Shown: positions 1 through 8,482, numbered from the stretch's first letter. The stretch: DNA of 50,591 nt from Pararhizobium antarcticum (GCF_001885585.1 NZ_LSRP01000093.1:1-50591); one strand, 5' to 3'. Notes: generated from the letters alone by a model not told the origin. Numbers and translations are program-made.

Positions 1-1037
1 GCATCAAGATGATGGCTGAGATCGCCCGACGCCGTCAGGAAAGGCGGCTTGCGATACTCGTCGCCGCAATCGCCCGGAATGGGTTTTGTCCCGGCAAATG
101 CAGCGGTGAGGGCTGCATGGTCTTCCTCGTCCAGCGCGAAGCTGAAGACATTGAGGTTGTCGCCGCGATGCTCGTTTTCGCCGATGCGCGCGCCGATGAT
201 CATGGCCGCGACGGCCTCATGTTCGAGAACCCAGCGGCTGGCGACGTTGGAGATCGAAACCCCGTGCTTTGCGGCAATGCCTGCTGCCGCCCGCAAGATC
301 CCCTGGAACGCCTCCCAGCCACCGGCGGTATCGATGAAGCGCTTGTATTTCGAGCGGCTCCAGTCCGGAATGTTCAAGGGCTCCGGCTGGCCGAGCCACT
401 TCTCCGATAGAAAGCCACCGCACAGCGTGCCGTAGGCCAGCAGCTTGACGTTGCTGTTTGCGCAGAGCTCCGACAGCGGGCCGGCAGCACGGCGATCGAC
501 CAGCGAGAACGAGACCTGGTTGGTAGCGATCTCGATGCCGTCGGCCAGCGCCAGCGCCAGATGGCCGGCGTCGAAATTGGTCAGTCCAAGCGCACCGATC
601 AGGCCTTCCTCGCGCAGTTTCTGCATCTCGTGCAGGGCGTCGAGCCAGGCGGGATGCTCAAAACTCCACCAATGGAACTGCAGCAGGTCGACGGTGTCGA
701 CGCCCAGCCGGGTCAGGCGTTCCTCAACCCCGCGACGCACCACGTCCGCTGTCATCGGGCCGGGCTCGGGGCACCACTTGGTGAAGGCGACAGGACGCGT
801 GCCGGTGTCGTAACGCGACAGCAACCGGCCGGTGATCACTTCGGCCGAGCCATAGTGATCGGCCATGTCGAACGTGTCGAAGCCGTCGCGCGCATAGGCC
901 TGCAGCGCATCGGCGCCCTGTTCGGGATCGATCACCGTGCCGTTCTTCTCGATGTCGGCCACCTGCCAGAGCCCGCACACCATACGGCTGATGGAGAGGT
1001 CTTTTGTGAGCGCTATGCGATCGGGCAGCTTTGACAT
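1..1037 (-). CDS. Aldo/keto reductase (first of two paralogues), 3' end cut by the window
   Basis: NAD(P)H-dependent oxidoreductase of the aldo/keto reductase superfamily (TIM barrel, cytoplasmic). About 345 residues are visible and the C-terminus runs off the window. The catalytic tetrad can be read: Asp60 and Tyr62 in FDMADHYG, Lys87 in FTKWCP and His122 in LLQFHWW. The start ATG at 1037 is preceded by AAGGA lying inside the end of the upstream permease gene, 5 bp away, so this is the last visible gene of the livGFHM operon. It resembles the second aldo/keto reductase at 5687-6733, sharing the unusual QFHWW segment and a YGT..GGFL segment. Operon membership suggests that it acts on the imported compound or on an aldehyde made from it. 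The substrate cannot be assigned. Confidence 0.9.
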   Translation of the reverse strand, partial: MSKLPDRIALTKDLSISRMVCGLWQVADIEKNGTVIDPEQGADALQAYARDGFDTFDMADHYGSAEVITGRLLSRYDTGTRPVAFTKWCPEPGPMTADVVRRGVEERLTRLGVDTVDLLQFHWWSFEHPAWLDALHEMQKLREEGLIGALGLTNFDAGHLALALADGIEIATNQVSFSLVDRRAAGPLSELCANSNVKLLAYGTLCGGFLSEKWLGQPEPLNIPDWSRSKYKRFIDTAGGWEAFQGILRAAAGIAAKHGVSISNVASRWVLEHEAVAAMIIGARIGENEHRGDNLNVFSFALDEEDHAALTAAFAGTKPIPGDCGDEYRKPPFLTASGDLSHHLD

Positions 1038-1042
1038 CGTCT

Positions 1043-2014
1043 CTATTCCTTGGATTTTGGTGTGCGCTTGCGGGTCAGCGACGCGAGTGCATTCGAGGCG
1101 CCGAGAATGCCGCGGGGGCGCACAAGCAGGATCAGGCAAAGGCCAACGCCGATCATGACGATCTGCAGCGCTGCGGCGCGCGCCTGCTGTTCCGGGAGCA
1201 CGAATGCAGAGACGGCTGCCGCCGACAGCGCCCAGAGGCCCCAGACGAGTACGGCTCCGAGGATGGCGCCGCGATTGTTGCCCGAGCCGCCGACGATCAG
1301 CATCGCCCAGACCTGGAAGGTCAGGATCGGCAGATAGTTGTCGGGCGCAATGAAGCCTATGAACTGCCCCTGCGCGGCGCCGGCGAGCCCCATGATGGCG
1401 CCGCCGATGGTGAAGGCCTGCAGGCGAAAACGGATCGGCCGCTTGCCGAGCGCCTGGGCCGCCGTCTCGTCCTCGCGGATCGCCCGAAGCACGCGCCCCC
1501 AGGGGCTTTTTGCCAGATGTTGGAGCGCCAGGTAGAGCGCCAGCACGACGGCTGTCATCAGTGCCAGATTGGAGAGGCCGAAGGCGAGCGGATCACCGGC
1601 GAGATCACCAAACGGCCGCGGGATGAAGCCGATGCCGAAGGCGCCGCCGGTCAGTGGCTGGAGGTTGAGGACGCAAAGCTGCACGGTGACCGCAACGCCG
1701 AAGGTGGCGATGGCCAGATAGTCGGAGCGCAGCCGGATGGTGAGCGCCCCGACAAGCCAGGCGGCAAGGCCGGCAACCAGCGCGCCGCCGATCCAGCCGA
1801 CGGCGATCGGCAGGTCGAAGCCACCGACCCGGTCGGCCGCGTCAGGCGTCGTCAAGAGCGCCGAGACATAGGCGCCGATCGCGACGAAGGCGGCGATGCC
1901 GACATTGAACAGCCCTGTCTGGCCCCATTGCACATTGAGGCCGAGGCACATGATGGCGTAGGTCAGCGCCATGGTCAGGAAGAAGGCGGCGTAGGCGATC
2001 AGGTCAAGGCTCAT
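1043..2014 (-). CDS. livM: Branched-chain-type ABC transporter permease (LivM family)
   Basis: Inner-membrane permease of the hydrophobic amino acid transport family, 323 aa from the ATG at 2014. Multiple hydrophobic helices and the conserved EAA-like segment (RAIREDETAAQALGK) mark it as LivM. An upstream in-frame ATG at 2092 would run deep into livH. The 2014 start gives the usual MSLDLIAYAAFF beginning and a four-base ATGA overlap with the livH stop, so it is chosen. It pairs with LivH to form the membrane channel and is energised by LivG and LivF. Proteins of this family also carry urea, amides and aromatic acids, so the name does not fix the substrate. Confidence 0.93.
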   Translation of the reverse strand: MSLDLIAYAAFFLTMALTYAIMCLGLNVQWGQTGLFNVGIAAFVAIGAYVSALLTTPDAADRVGGFDLPIAVGWIGGALVAGLAAWLVGALTIRLRSDYLAIATFGVAVTVQLCVLNLQPLTGGAFGIGFIPRPFGDLAGDPLAFGLSNLALMTAVVLALYLALQHLAKSPWGRVLRAIREDETAAQALGKRPIRFRLQAFTIGGAIMGLAGAAQGQFIGFIAPDNYLPILTFQVWAMLIVGGSGNNRGAILGAVLVWGLWALSAAAVSAFVLPEQQARAAALQIVMIGVGLCLILLVRPRGILGASNALASLTRKRTPKSKE

Positions 2015-2922
2015 GCGGCTCTCCCGAAAAGGCCACGCGGACGCAGCAGAAGAACCGCGACGAGAATGACGAAAGACACCGCCGCCCGCCATTCGGCGCC
2101 GACCAGTTGCACGGCGGCAGCTTCCGACAGGCCGACGATCAGGCCGGCGATCATCGCCCCCGGCACGCTGCCGATGCCGCCGAGGATTGCGGCGGCAAAC
2201 AGCGGCAGCAGCAGGTCGTGGCCGAGATAGGGTCGGATCTGCACCAGAAGCCCGGTCATGATGCCGGCGATGCAGGCAAGGGCGGCACCGACGAACCAGA
2301 CGACGCGGATCACCTTGCGCACATCGACGCCGGCAATACCGGCAAGCGCCGAGTTTTCGCTGACGGCCCGCATCGAGCGGCCGATGTCGGTTCGGGTCAT
2401 CATCAGGTGGATGGCGATGACAGCGGCGAGCGCCACGCCGAGCGACAGAAGCTGATCCGGCGTGGCGCGCAGGCCACCGCCGATCTGGACCGCGATCTGC
2501 AGGGCTTTCGTGTAATAGGCGGGCTTCGAGGTGAAGATGAATTCGAGCAGGCTGCGCAGCGCCAGCGACGCGCCGAAACTCGCCATGACCAGAATGATGA
2601 CGGCGCCGCCGCGCGCCCTGAGCCGCCCGAACAGCATGCCATCGACGGCAAGCGCCAGAAGTCCGGTGAGCACGATGGCGATGATCGCCGCCAGCGGCAG
2701 GGACCAGCCGAAGGAGAACAGGCCGATCGGCCGCGTCAGCGTCGTTGAGAAAAGGCCGAGCGCGCCGCTCACCGCCAGCGCCAGATAGGCGCCCCAGGCG
2801 AGCAGTTCGCCATGCGCAAAATTGGCAAACCGCAGGATCGAATAGGTCAGCGTCACGCCGATCGCACCAAGGCCGATCATTGCGCCGGCAATCAGGCCGT
2901 CCATCAGAAATTGCGGGTTCAT
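2011..2922 (-). CDS. livH: Branched-chain-type ABC transporter permease (LivH family)
   Basis: Inner-membrane permease of 303 aa with the LivH-type start MNPQFLMDGLIAGAMIGLGA, the N-terminal YSILRFANFAHGE segment typical of the family and a conserved MRAVSENSALAGIAGVD cytoplasmic loop near the middle. It forms the channel with LivM. Four-base ATGA overlaps join it to livF upstream and livM downstream, so translation of the operon is probably coupled. Substrate unknown. Confidence 0.94.
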   Translation of the reverse strand: MNPQFLMDGLIAGAMIGLGAIGVTLTYSILRFANFAHGELLAWGAYLALAVSGALGLFSTTLTRPIGLFSFGWSLPLAAIIAIVLTGLLALAVDGMLFGRLRARGGAVIILVMASFGASLALRSLLEFIFTSKPAYYTKALQIAVQIGGGLRATPDQLLSLGVALAAVIAIHLMMTRTDIGRSMRAVSENSALAGIAGVDVRKVIRVVWFVGAALACIAGIMTGLLVQIRPYLGHDLLLPLFAAAILGGIGSVPGAMIAGLIVGLSEAAAVQLVGAEWRAAVSFVILVAVLLLRPRGLFGRAA

Positions 2923-3662
2923 GGCTGCTCCGCCTTTTGCGGCTGGCTGGTGCCGAGATAGAGTCTCGCGATCAGCGGATCGCCCAGAAGCGACGACGCT
3001 TCGCCTTCATGGCGGATCTTGCCCTCAACCAGGATGACGGCGCGGCTGGCAATCGCCAGCGCCGCCTTGACGTTCTGCTCGACCAGAATGACGGTGCCTC
3101 CGCCGGCATTGATCTCTTTCAGCATCGCAAACACCTCCGCGACGATCTTCGGCGACAGGCCGGCAGAAGGCTCGTCGAGAATGAGCACAGAGGGATCGAC
3201 AATCAGCGCGCGGGCGACGGCCAGCATCTGCCGCTGCCCACCGGACAGTGCGCCCGCCAGCCGCGTCGGCTTCGTCGCAAGATCCGGAAACCGCCGGTAG
3301 AGCGCGGCAATCTTCTCGACGCGCAGTTTTTTCGGCAACACGGCGGCCGCAAGCTGGAGGTTTTCGTGAATGGTCAGCGTCGCGAAGATGTTTTCCGTCT
3401 GCGGCACGAAGGCGAGACCCTCGCCGATCTTGCGATGCGCAGCAACCCGCGTGATGTCGCGCTCGCCGAGCATGATACTGCCGAAGTGAACGGGCACGAC
3501 ACCGGCGATTGCCTTGACCAGCGTCGACTTTCCGGCGCCATTGGGGCCGAGAAGCACCAGAAGTTCGCCTTGCGCCACGCTCAGGTCGACACCGCGCACG
3601 ATCGGCAGGTCCGGCTCGTATCCGGCGATCAGAGCTTGGGTCGAAAGTGCAGGCGCTGTCAT
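2919..3662 (-). CDS. livF: Branched-chain-type ABC transporter ATP-binding protein (LivF family)
   Basis: Cytoplasmic ATPase subunit of 247 aa, one of two that drive this importer. Walker A is GPNGAGKST near residues 39-47, the signature is LSGGQRQM and Walker B is VLILDEPS. It lacks the C-terminal extension of LivG and ends in the usual LivF form (ARLYLGT). Overlaps of four bases with livG upstream and livH downstream place it inside one transcript read leftward from the divergent promoter near 4470-4570. Confidence 0.94.
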   Translation of the reverse strand: MTAPALSTQALIAGYEPDLPIVRGVDLSVAQGELLVLLGPNGAGKSTLVKAIAGVVPVHFGSIMLGERDITRVAAHRKIGEGLAFVPQTENIFATLTIHENLQLAAAVLPKKLRVEKIAALYRRFPDLATKPTRLAGALSGGQRQMLAVARALIVDPSVLILDEPSAGLSPKIVAEVFAMLKEINAGGGTVILVEQNVKAALAIASRAVILVEGKIRHEGEASSLLGDPLIARLYLGTSQPQKAEQP

Positions 3663-4468
3663 GCGGTCGCTCCGAGATAGGCCGAGATGACATCGGTATT
3701 GGCGGCAACTTCGGCCGCCGTGCCTTCCGCCAGCGGCTTGCCGAGCGCCATGGCGACGACCCGCGTGCAGAGCCGTGTAACCATGTCCATGTTGTGTTCG
3801 ATCAGGAGGATCGACTTGCCCTGCGCATTGAGGTCTAGAACGCGATCCATGATCGTTTCGAGCAGCGCCGGATTGACGCCGGCCGCCGGTTCGTCAAGCA
3901 GGATTGCCTGCGGATCGGCCATCAGGATGCGCGCCAGTTCCAGCAGCTTGCGCTGGCCGCCGGAGAGCACTCTCGCCGGCTGAGCCCCGAGGCCCGACAG
4001 TGTCACGAACTCCAGAAGGGTTCGCGCCTTGTCGATCGCCAGCCTCTCCTGGCGCCGAACATGGCCGGGACGCAGGAAGTTTGCCAGCAACCGTTCGCCA
4101 TCCTGCGCCTGCGCGCCGGCCAGAACGTTTTCGAGCACGGTCATTTCGAGAAAGGGTTTCGGGATCTGGAAGGTCCGCCCGACGCCGCGGCCGATCCGTT
4201 TCTCCGGGCTTTCCTGCGAGACATCGCGGCCACCGATCCAGATTTCGCCCGATGTCGGCTTGAGGCTGCCGGCAATCAGGTTGAACAGCGTCGTCTTGCC
4301 GGCGCCATTCGGCCCGATCAGCCCGACCATCTCCCCGGCTGCAAGCGTCAGCGACATGCCGGCAACGGCGGTATTGCCGTCGAACCGCTTCACCAGGTCG
4401 CGCGCATCGATCACCGCGCGGGCTGGCGGCGCGTTGCTCTGTTCTGCGTCTGGCACGGTAGAGGTCAT
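3659..4468 (-). CDS. livG: Branched-chain-type ABC transporter ATP-binding protein (LivG family)
   Basis: Cytoplasmic ATPase subunit of 269 aa. Walker A is GPNGAGKTT, the signature is LSGGQRK, Walker B is ILLDEPAAG, and the C-terminal tail (IEHNMDMV, then LAEGTAAEVAANTDVISAYLG) is the LivG-type extension. It is the first gene of the leftward operon livG-livF-livH-livM-aldo/keto reductase. Its start lies about 34 bp from a 12-bp palindrome in the region shared with the divergent GntR gene, so local repression or activation by that regulator is likely. Confidence 0.94.
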   Translation of the reverse strand: MTSTVPDAEQSNAPPARAVIDARDLVKRFDGNTAVAGMSLTLAAGEMVGLIGPNGAGKTTLFNLIAGSLKPTSGEIWIGGRDVSQESPEKRIGRGVGRTFQIPKPFLEMTVLENVLAGAQAQDGERLLANFLRPGHVRRQERLAIDKARTLLEFVTLSGLGAQPARVLSGGQRKLLELARILMADPQAILLDEPAAGVNPALLETIMDRVLDLNAQGKSILLIEHNMDMVTRLCTRVVAMALGKPLAEGTAAEVAANTDVISAYLGATA

Positions 4469-4488
4469 TTCTGAAAGAAGTCTCTTGA

Positions 4489-4513
4489 TTTGATCGGTGA
4501 TGTTTGATCAAAC
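4489..4513. promoter_or_regulatory. Putative GntR operator in the divergent promoter
   Basis: GTTTGATCAAAC at 4502-4513 is a perfect 12-bp palindrome. The half-site TTTGATC also occurs at 4489-4495, 14 bp upstream on the same strand. The site lies between livG (leftward) and the GntR gene (rightward). FadR-subfamily GntR proteins bind short palindromes beside their own gene, so this is the best operator candidate. Binding is inferred, not shown. Confidence 0.5.
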
Positions 4514-4568
4514 TTTACTGCTTGGGGAAATGCAACCGAAAAAAGCAGTCATGGGTGGAGCAGGCGGA

Positions 4569-5333
4569 ATGGCAGTCCAGATGCGGAAAACGTCAGAGGC
4601 AGGCGCTGGTGGCCATGATCGCGACGACGCCCTGTCGCCGGTCGGCCGCGAGACTTTGCAGGACCGCGTCTATGCCCAGCTGCGCAATTCTCTGATCAAC
4701 GGCATGTTCGATGCCGGCGACATTCTGCGCATCGTCGACCTGGCCGAACGGCTGCAGACCAGCACCATGCCGGTGCGCGAGGCGCTCGGCCGGCTTGTTT
4801 CCGAGCAGGCGCTGGAATCGCTGCCGAACCGCTCGGTGCGCGTGCCACTGATCACCCGCGACCGGCTCGATGATCTCGCCCGCGCCCGCATCCTGATCGA
4901 GGGGAAGATGGTGACGCTGGCGCTGCCAAATCTGACAGCGGATGATTTTGCCGTTCTGAAACAGATTAACGTCGATTGCGACAAGGCCTTCGAGCAGCAT
5001 GGCAAGGACATCGGCCACGTCACATCCGCGCTGAACCAGCGTTTTCATTTCCACATCTACCACGCGGCACGCTCGCAGGTGCTGATCCCGATCGTCGAAA
5101 GCCTCTGGCTGCAATCGGGCGCAATCATCCGCAAGGCGGCCCACATCCACGACGAGCAGGGCGGTCTGGCAGCGACCAACCACCATTGGGCATTGATCGA
5201 GGCGCTGGAAAGGCGCGATCCGGAAGGCGCCATGCTGTCGCTGTCCAATGATATCTGCCGTTCCTTCGATCTCATTCGGGGCCGTCTGGACGCGGAGGCA
5301 CAGATTTTTACCGAGGGTGAAGACCATGGTTGA
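4569..5333 (+). CDS. GntR-family transcriptional regulator (FadR subfamily, FCD domain)
   Basis: DNA-binding regulator of 254 aa from the ATG at 4569. The N-terminal winged helix is visible (RVYAQLRNSLINGMFDAGD, then TMPVREALGRL, residues about 30-90). An all-helical FCD effector domain follows and contains the FHFHIYHAARS segment with metal- or ligand-binding histidines. The open frame begins at 4497, but starts before 4569 would overlap the palindrome at 4502-4513. The 4569 ATG has GGTGGAG eight bases upstream, so it is preferred. It is the first gene of the rightward operon with the TIGR04076 protein, an aldo/keto reductase and livK, and overlaps the next gene by 8 bases. It probably senses the imported compound or a metabolite. 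Confidence 0.9.
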   Translation: MAVQMRKTSEAGAGGHDRDDALSPVGRETLQDRVYAQLRNSLINGMFDAGDILRIVDLAERLQTSTMPVREALGRLVSEQALESLPNRSVRVPLITRDRLDDLARARILIEGKMVTLALPNLTADDFAVLKQINVDCDKAFEQHGKDIGHVTSALNQRFHFHIYHAARSQVLIPIVESLWLQSGAIIRKAAHIHDEQGGLAATNHHWALIEALERRDPEGAMLSLSNDICRSFDLIRGRLDAEAQIFTEGEDHG

Positions 5334-5676
5334 TCCTGTTGATGATGGTTTCGACCTGTTCGATCTGCGCGTCGACGTGATCATTCCAGACGGTGGCGTC
5401 GTCTATTGCGGCGCAAAGCCCGGCGACCATTTCGAGCTGCGCGGCGAGATGCTGCATTTGCCGGAAGGGCAGGGCCTCTCGATCTATTCGCTCTCCTCAG
5501 TGTTGCCGCTTCTGGCCGCCAAGCAGCGCCCGACAGCTCGCAACGACTGGATGACGACCGACGCGGATATCGCCTGCCCGGATCCGAATTGCTCAACCCG
5601 GCTGCGGATCACCCGCACGGGCCTTCGCCGTTTCAGCCATGCCGCAACGACGGCGGTTCCCTTGATTGACGAATAG
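5326..5676 (+). CDS. TIGR04076 family protein of unknown function
   Basis: Small soluble protein of 116 aa, starting inside the last codons of the GntR gene. The family features seen are an N-terminal strand with GG, C and G around VYCGAKPGDHFELRGE, a central SLSSVLPLLAAKQRP segment and a C-terminal CPDPNCSTRLRITR segment with two cysteines. The family has no assigned function that I know of. Tight coupling to the regulator and to an oxidoreductase suggests a role in handling the same substrate. It could be an enzyme or a small binding protein; nothing in the sequence decides. Confidence 0.75.
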   Translation: MVDPVDDGFDLFDLRVDVIIPDGGVVYCGAKPGDHFELRGEMLHLPEGQGLSIYSLSSVLPLLAAKQRPTARNDWMTTDADIACPDPNCSTRLRITRTGLRRFSHAATTAVPLIDE

Positions 5677-5686
5677 GCCAGACATC

Positions 5687-6733
5687 ATGCAGCGCATCAC
5701 CATCGGCCCCGACTACGAGATCTCCCGCGTCATCCGCGGTGGCTGGCAGCTGGCCGGAGGGCATGGGGACATCGATGCCGACACCGCCGTCGACGATATG
5801 ATTGCGTTTGCCGATGCCGGCATCACCACATTCGATTGCGCCGATATCTATACGGGTGTCGAAGAGCTGATCGGCCGGTTCCGGCTGGCGTACAAGAACC
5901 TGCGCGGCGCAGAAGCCTTGGCCCGCATCCGCGTCCACACCAAGTTCGTGCCCGATCTGGCGGTGCTGCCTGTCATCAGCAAGGCCTATGTCGAGGGCGT
6001 TATCGACACCTCGCGCCAGCGGCTCAACCTCGATTGCCTCGATCTCGTCCAGTTCCACTGGTGGGCCTATGATATTCCGGGCTGGCTGGAAACGGCCGGC
6101 TGGCTGAACGAGCTTCATCAGCAAGGCAAGATCGGCAAGATCAGCGGCACCAATTTCGACACCGATCATATCGAGGCGATCGTCGGTTCAGGAGTGCCGT
6201 TCACCTCGTTGCAGCTGCAGTATTCGCTGCTCGACCGGCGCCCGGAAAAGCGCATGGCAGCGCTTGCCGCGGAGAAAAATTTCGCGCTGTTCTGCTACGG
6301 AACGGTCGCCGGCGGTTTTCTGGGGGATCGCTGGCTTGGCCGGTCGGAGCCCGACCATCCGCTCGAGAACCGCTCGCTGACCAAGTACAAGCTGATCATC
6401 GACGATTTCGGCGGCTGGGACCTGTTTCAGGCACTACTGTCAACCCTGAGAACAATCGCCGACCGTCACCAGGTGGATATCGCAACGGTCGCCAGCGCGG
6501 CCATGCTGACCCGGCCGGGTGTGGCCGCCGTCATCGTCGGCGCCCGCAACCGCGATCATCTACCCTCCAATCTCGCCATCGCCGATATCACGCTGACCGA
6601 TGCCGACTTGGGCGAGATGGACGCAATCCTGTCCCAGGCCCATCCGCTGGAAGGTGACGTCTATACGCTGGAGCGGGACCGGGAAGGCCGCCACGGCAGC
6701 ATCATGAAATACAATCTCAACAAAGGGGAATAA
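5687..6733 (+). CDS. Aldo/keto reductase (second of two paralogues)
   Basis: NAD(P)H-dependent oxidoreductase of 348 aa. The tetrad is Asp53 and Tyr55 (FDCADIY), Lys86 (HTKF) and His124 (VQFHWW). It is clearly related to the protein at 1-1037, with matching QFHWW, LLDRRPEKRM/LVDRRAAGPL and WLGRSEP/WLGQPEP segments. A TTG at 5666 is in frame, but the ATG at 5687 gives a normal family N-terminus. It lies 11 bp after the TIGR04076 gene and 2 bp before livK, so it belongs to the rightward operon. The two paralogues bracket the divergent transporter genes and could carry out successive steps or act on two epimers. Substrate unknown. Confidence 0.9.
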   Translation: MQRITIGPDYEISRVIRGGWQLAGGHGDIDADTAVDDMIAFADAGITTFDCADIYTGVEELIGRFRLAYKNLRGAEALARIRVHTKFVPDLAVLPVISKAYVEGVIDTSRQRLNLDCLDLVQFHWWAYDIPGWLETAGWLNELHQQGKIGKISGTNFDTDHIEAIVGSGVPFTSLQLQYSLLDRRPEKRMAALAAEKNFALFCYGTVAGGFLGDRWLGRSEPDHPLENRSLTKYKLIIDDFGGWDLFQALLSTLRTIADRHQVDIATVASAAMLTRPGVAAVIVGARNRDHLPSNLAIADITLTDADLGEMDAILSQAHPLEGDVYTLERDREGRHGSIMKYNLNKGE

Positions 6734-6735
6734 CA

Positions 6736-7995
6736 ATGAGAACGACATTTCTGCTATCCACCATTTTTGCTGCCCTCGCTGCCTCCACGGCGCCGACGTT
6801 TGCGGCCGAATGCGACATCACCGTTGGTGTCGTCATGGAACTGACCGGGCCGGCCGGCGAATATGGCCAGGCCGGCGCCAAGTCGGTCGAGATGGCCTTC
6901 CGCGATTTCAATGATGCCGGCGGCGTTGATGGCTGCAAGATCGTTGCCGATACGCGCGACAGCCAGAGCCAGGGCAATGTCGCCGTCGATCAGGCGACGC
7001 AGCTCGTCAACATCAAGAAGGTGCCGGTCATCATCGGCGGCATCATCTCGTCGGTGTCGATCCCGATTCTCACTTCCGTGACGGCGCCGGCCGGTGTCGT
7101 GCAGGTCTCGCCGGCCTCGTCCTCTCCGACGCTGACGCAGCTTGGCCGCGACGGCAAGACCAATGGCGTGTTTTTCCGCACCATCACGTCCGACGCGCTG
7201 CAGGGCACGGCGGCCGCCAAATATGCCATCGACCAGGGTCTGAAGAAGATCGCCGTCATCAACGTCAACAATGATTTCGGCGTCAACATGGTGCGCGAAT
7301 TCACCACCGCCTACACGAAGCTCGGCGGCACGATCACCACGACAACGCCGTACAACGAGAAGCAGTCGAGCTATTCGTCGGAAGCAAGCGCTGCCATGGC
7401 CGGCGAACCGGATGCGCTCTATCTCGTCAGCACGCCCGTCGATGGCGCAACCATCGCCCGCGCCTGGATCTCCGGCGGCGGCAAGCAGGCCTTCCTGCTG
7501 AACGACGGCATGAATTCCAAGGACTTCATCGAAAGCGTCGGTGCGCAATATCTCGAAAATGCCTATGGCACGTCATCGGGCACCGCGCCGACCGCATCGA
7601 CCGAATATTTCAACAGCACCTACGAAGCCTTTTCGGGCGGCATCTCCGCCTCTGCTCCGGCCGCCGACCGTTCCTATGACGCCGGTGCGATTGTTGCATT
7701 GGCGATTGCTAAGGCCGGCAAGCCTGACGCAGCCGCGATCAAGGCAGCCATACCGCAGGTGGTGGCCGAAGGCGGTACGCCTGTTCATGCGGGCAAGGCG
7801 GAATTCGAAAAGGCCCTGCAGCTCATCAAGGACGGCAAGCCGGTGAAATACGAAGGCGTCATCGGACCCGTGAGCTTCGACCAGTATGGCGACATCACCG
7901 GCCCGTTCCGCCTCTGGAAGATCACCAATGGTGAAGTCACGACCGTCGGCGAAATGAGCGCCGAGGACGTCACCAAGATCAAGGCTTCCAACTAA
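6736..7995 (+). CDS. livK: Branched-chain-type ABC transporter substrate-binding protein (LivK family)
   Basis: Periplasmic binding protein of 419 aa with a signal peptide at about residues 1-23 (hydrophobic core followed by TFAAEC). The mature part is a type I periplasmic binding fold of the Peripla_BP_6 kind: DITVGVVMELTGPAGEYG at the start, then the GGIISSVSIP and VSPASSSPTLTQ segments. AGGGGA precedes the ATG, which lies 2 bp after the aldo/keto reductase stop. It delivers the ligand to LivHM. The binding pocket cannot be matched by eye to a known ligand. Confidence 0.92.
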   Translation: MRTTFLLSTIFAALAASTAPTFAAECDITVGVVMELTGPAGEYGQAGAKSVEMAFRDFNDAGGVDGCKIVADTRDSQSQGNVAVDQATQLVNIKKVPVIIGGIISSVSIPILTSVTAPAGVVQVSPASSSPTLTQLGRDGKTNGVFFRTITSDALQGTAAAKYAIDQGLKKIAVINVNNDFGVNMVREFTTAYTKLGGTITTTTPYNEKQSSYSSEASAAMAGEPDALYLVSTPVDGATIARAWISGGGKQAFLLNDGMNSKDFIESVGAQYLENAYGTSSGTAPTASTEYFNSTYEAFSGGISASAPAADRSYDAGAIVALAIAKAGKPDAAAIKAAIPQVVAEGGTPVHAGKAEFEKALQLIKDGKPVKYEGVIGPVSFDQYGDITGPFRLWKITNGEVTTVGEMSAEDVTKIKASN

Positions 7996-8009
7996 GCGAG
8001 AATATGGCA

Positions 8010-8026
8010 TTGGGGCAAAGCCCCAA
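8010..8026 (+). terminator. Stem-loop after livK
   Basis: TTGGGGC and GCCCCAA form a perfect 7-bp stem around an AAA loop, 15 bp after the livK stop. No T-run follows, so it may stabilise the livK transcript end or act as a weak or factor-dependent terminator. Confidence 0.5.
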
Positions 8027-8126
8027 CGCCGCGATTTCCGGCAGGAGATGCGCTGGATAAGCTGTCCGTCGATCGCAAGCGGCTCACCGTCATCGAGCGA
8101 ATGATCGCCACGAACACGAGAATGCG

Positions 8127-8140
8127 CGTCATTCATGACG
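8127..8140. promoter_or_regulatory. 14-bp interrupted palindrome upstream of the metal-sensor gene
   Basis: CGTCAT TC ATGACG is a perfect inverted repeat in the gap between livK and the CsoR-type gene. It could be a regulatory site, but no family-specific consensus is recognised. The rest of 8027-8177 shows no gene. Confidence 0.25.
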
Positions 8141-8177
8141 GCGCAACACCGCTTAAGGCGAGAATCGGCATTGAACC

Positions 8178-8194
8178 ATCCCCTCCAGGGGGAT
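8178..8194. promoter_or_regulatory. Putative CsoR/RcnR-type operator
   Basis: ATCCCC-5 bp-GGGGAT is an inverted repeat with a G/C tract, ending 12 bp before the start codon of the metal-sensor gene. CsoR/RcnR proteins recognise inverted repeats with G-tracts of this kind. The position fits autorepression of the sensor and exporter operon. Confidence 0.6.
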
Positions 8195-8206
8195 AGGAAT
8201 TTCCCT

Positions 8207-8482
8207 ATGACAGAGCATCGCCACCAAACCCATCCGGATATCGTCAAGCGCCTCAAGCGTGCGGAAGGCCACCTGAAAAGCGTGGTTGCCATGATCGAAG
8301 CCGGCAAGCCATGCCTCGATATCGCCCAGCAGCTTCACGCGGTGGAGAAGGCAGTCGAAAACGCCAAGCGGACACTGATCCGGGATCACCTCGATCACTG
8401 TCTGGAAGAAACCGTCGGCGCGCTTGATCTCGAACAGCGCAAATCCATCGACGAGTTCAAGACGATCACCAAATATCTCTGA
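8207..8482 (+). CDS. CsoR/RcnR/FrmR-family metal-sensing repressor
   Basis: All-helical DNA-binding repressor of 91 aa from the ATG at 8207; an in-frame upstream start at 8135 would read through the operator. The ligand positions visible are Cys36 (GKPCLDI), His61 and Cys65 (DHLDHC, with His64 also present). Cys36-His61-Cys65 is the pattern of Cu(I)-sensing CsoR. An N-terminus rich in histidine (His4, His6, His9) is more typical of the Ni/Co sensor RcnR and DmeR group. The downstream MFS exporter with a His-rich tail favours Ni or Co as the cue, with Cu not excluded. Binding of apo-protein to the G-tract site at 8178-8194 and release by metal is inferred. Confidence 0.88.
   Translation: MTEHRHQTHPDIVKRLKRAEGHLKSVVAMIEAGKPCLDIAQQLHAVEKAVENAKRTLIRDHLDHCLEETVGALDLEQRKSIDEFKTITKYL

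Noticed and set aside
1031..2230. Long rightward frame of 399 codons opposite livM and livH
   Set aside because: It is antisense to well-supported permease genes and has the Arg/Asp/Gly-rich low-complexity look of a shadow frame in GC-rich DNA.
7996..8194. Open frame continuing after the livK stop toward the metal-sensor gene
   Set aside because: It has no start with a ribosome site, crosses a hairpin and the putative operator, and shows no family features.
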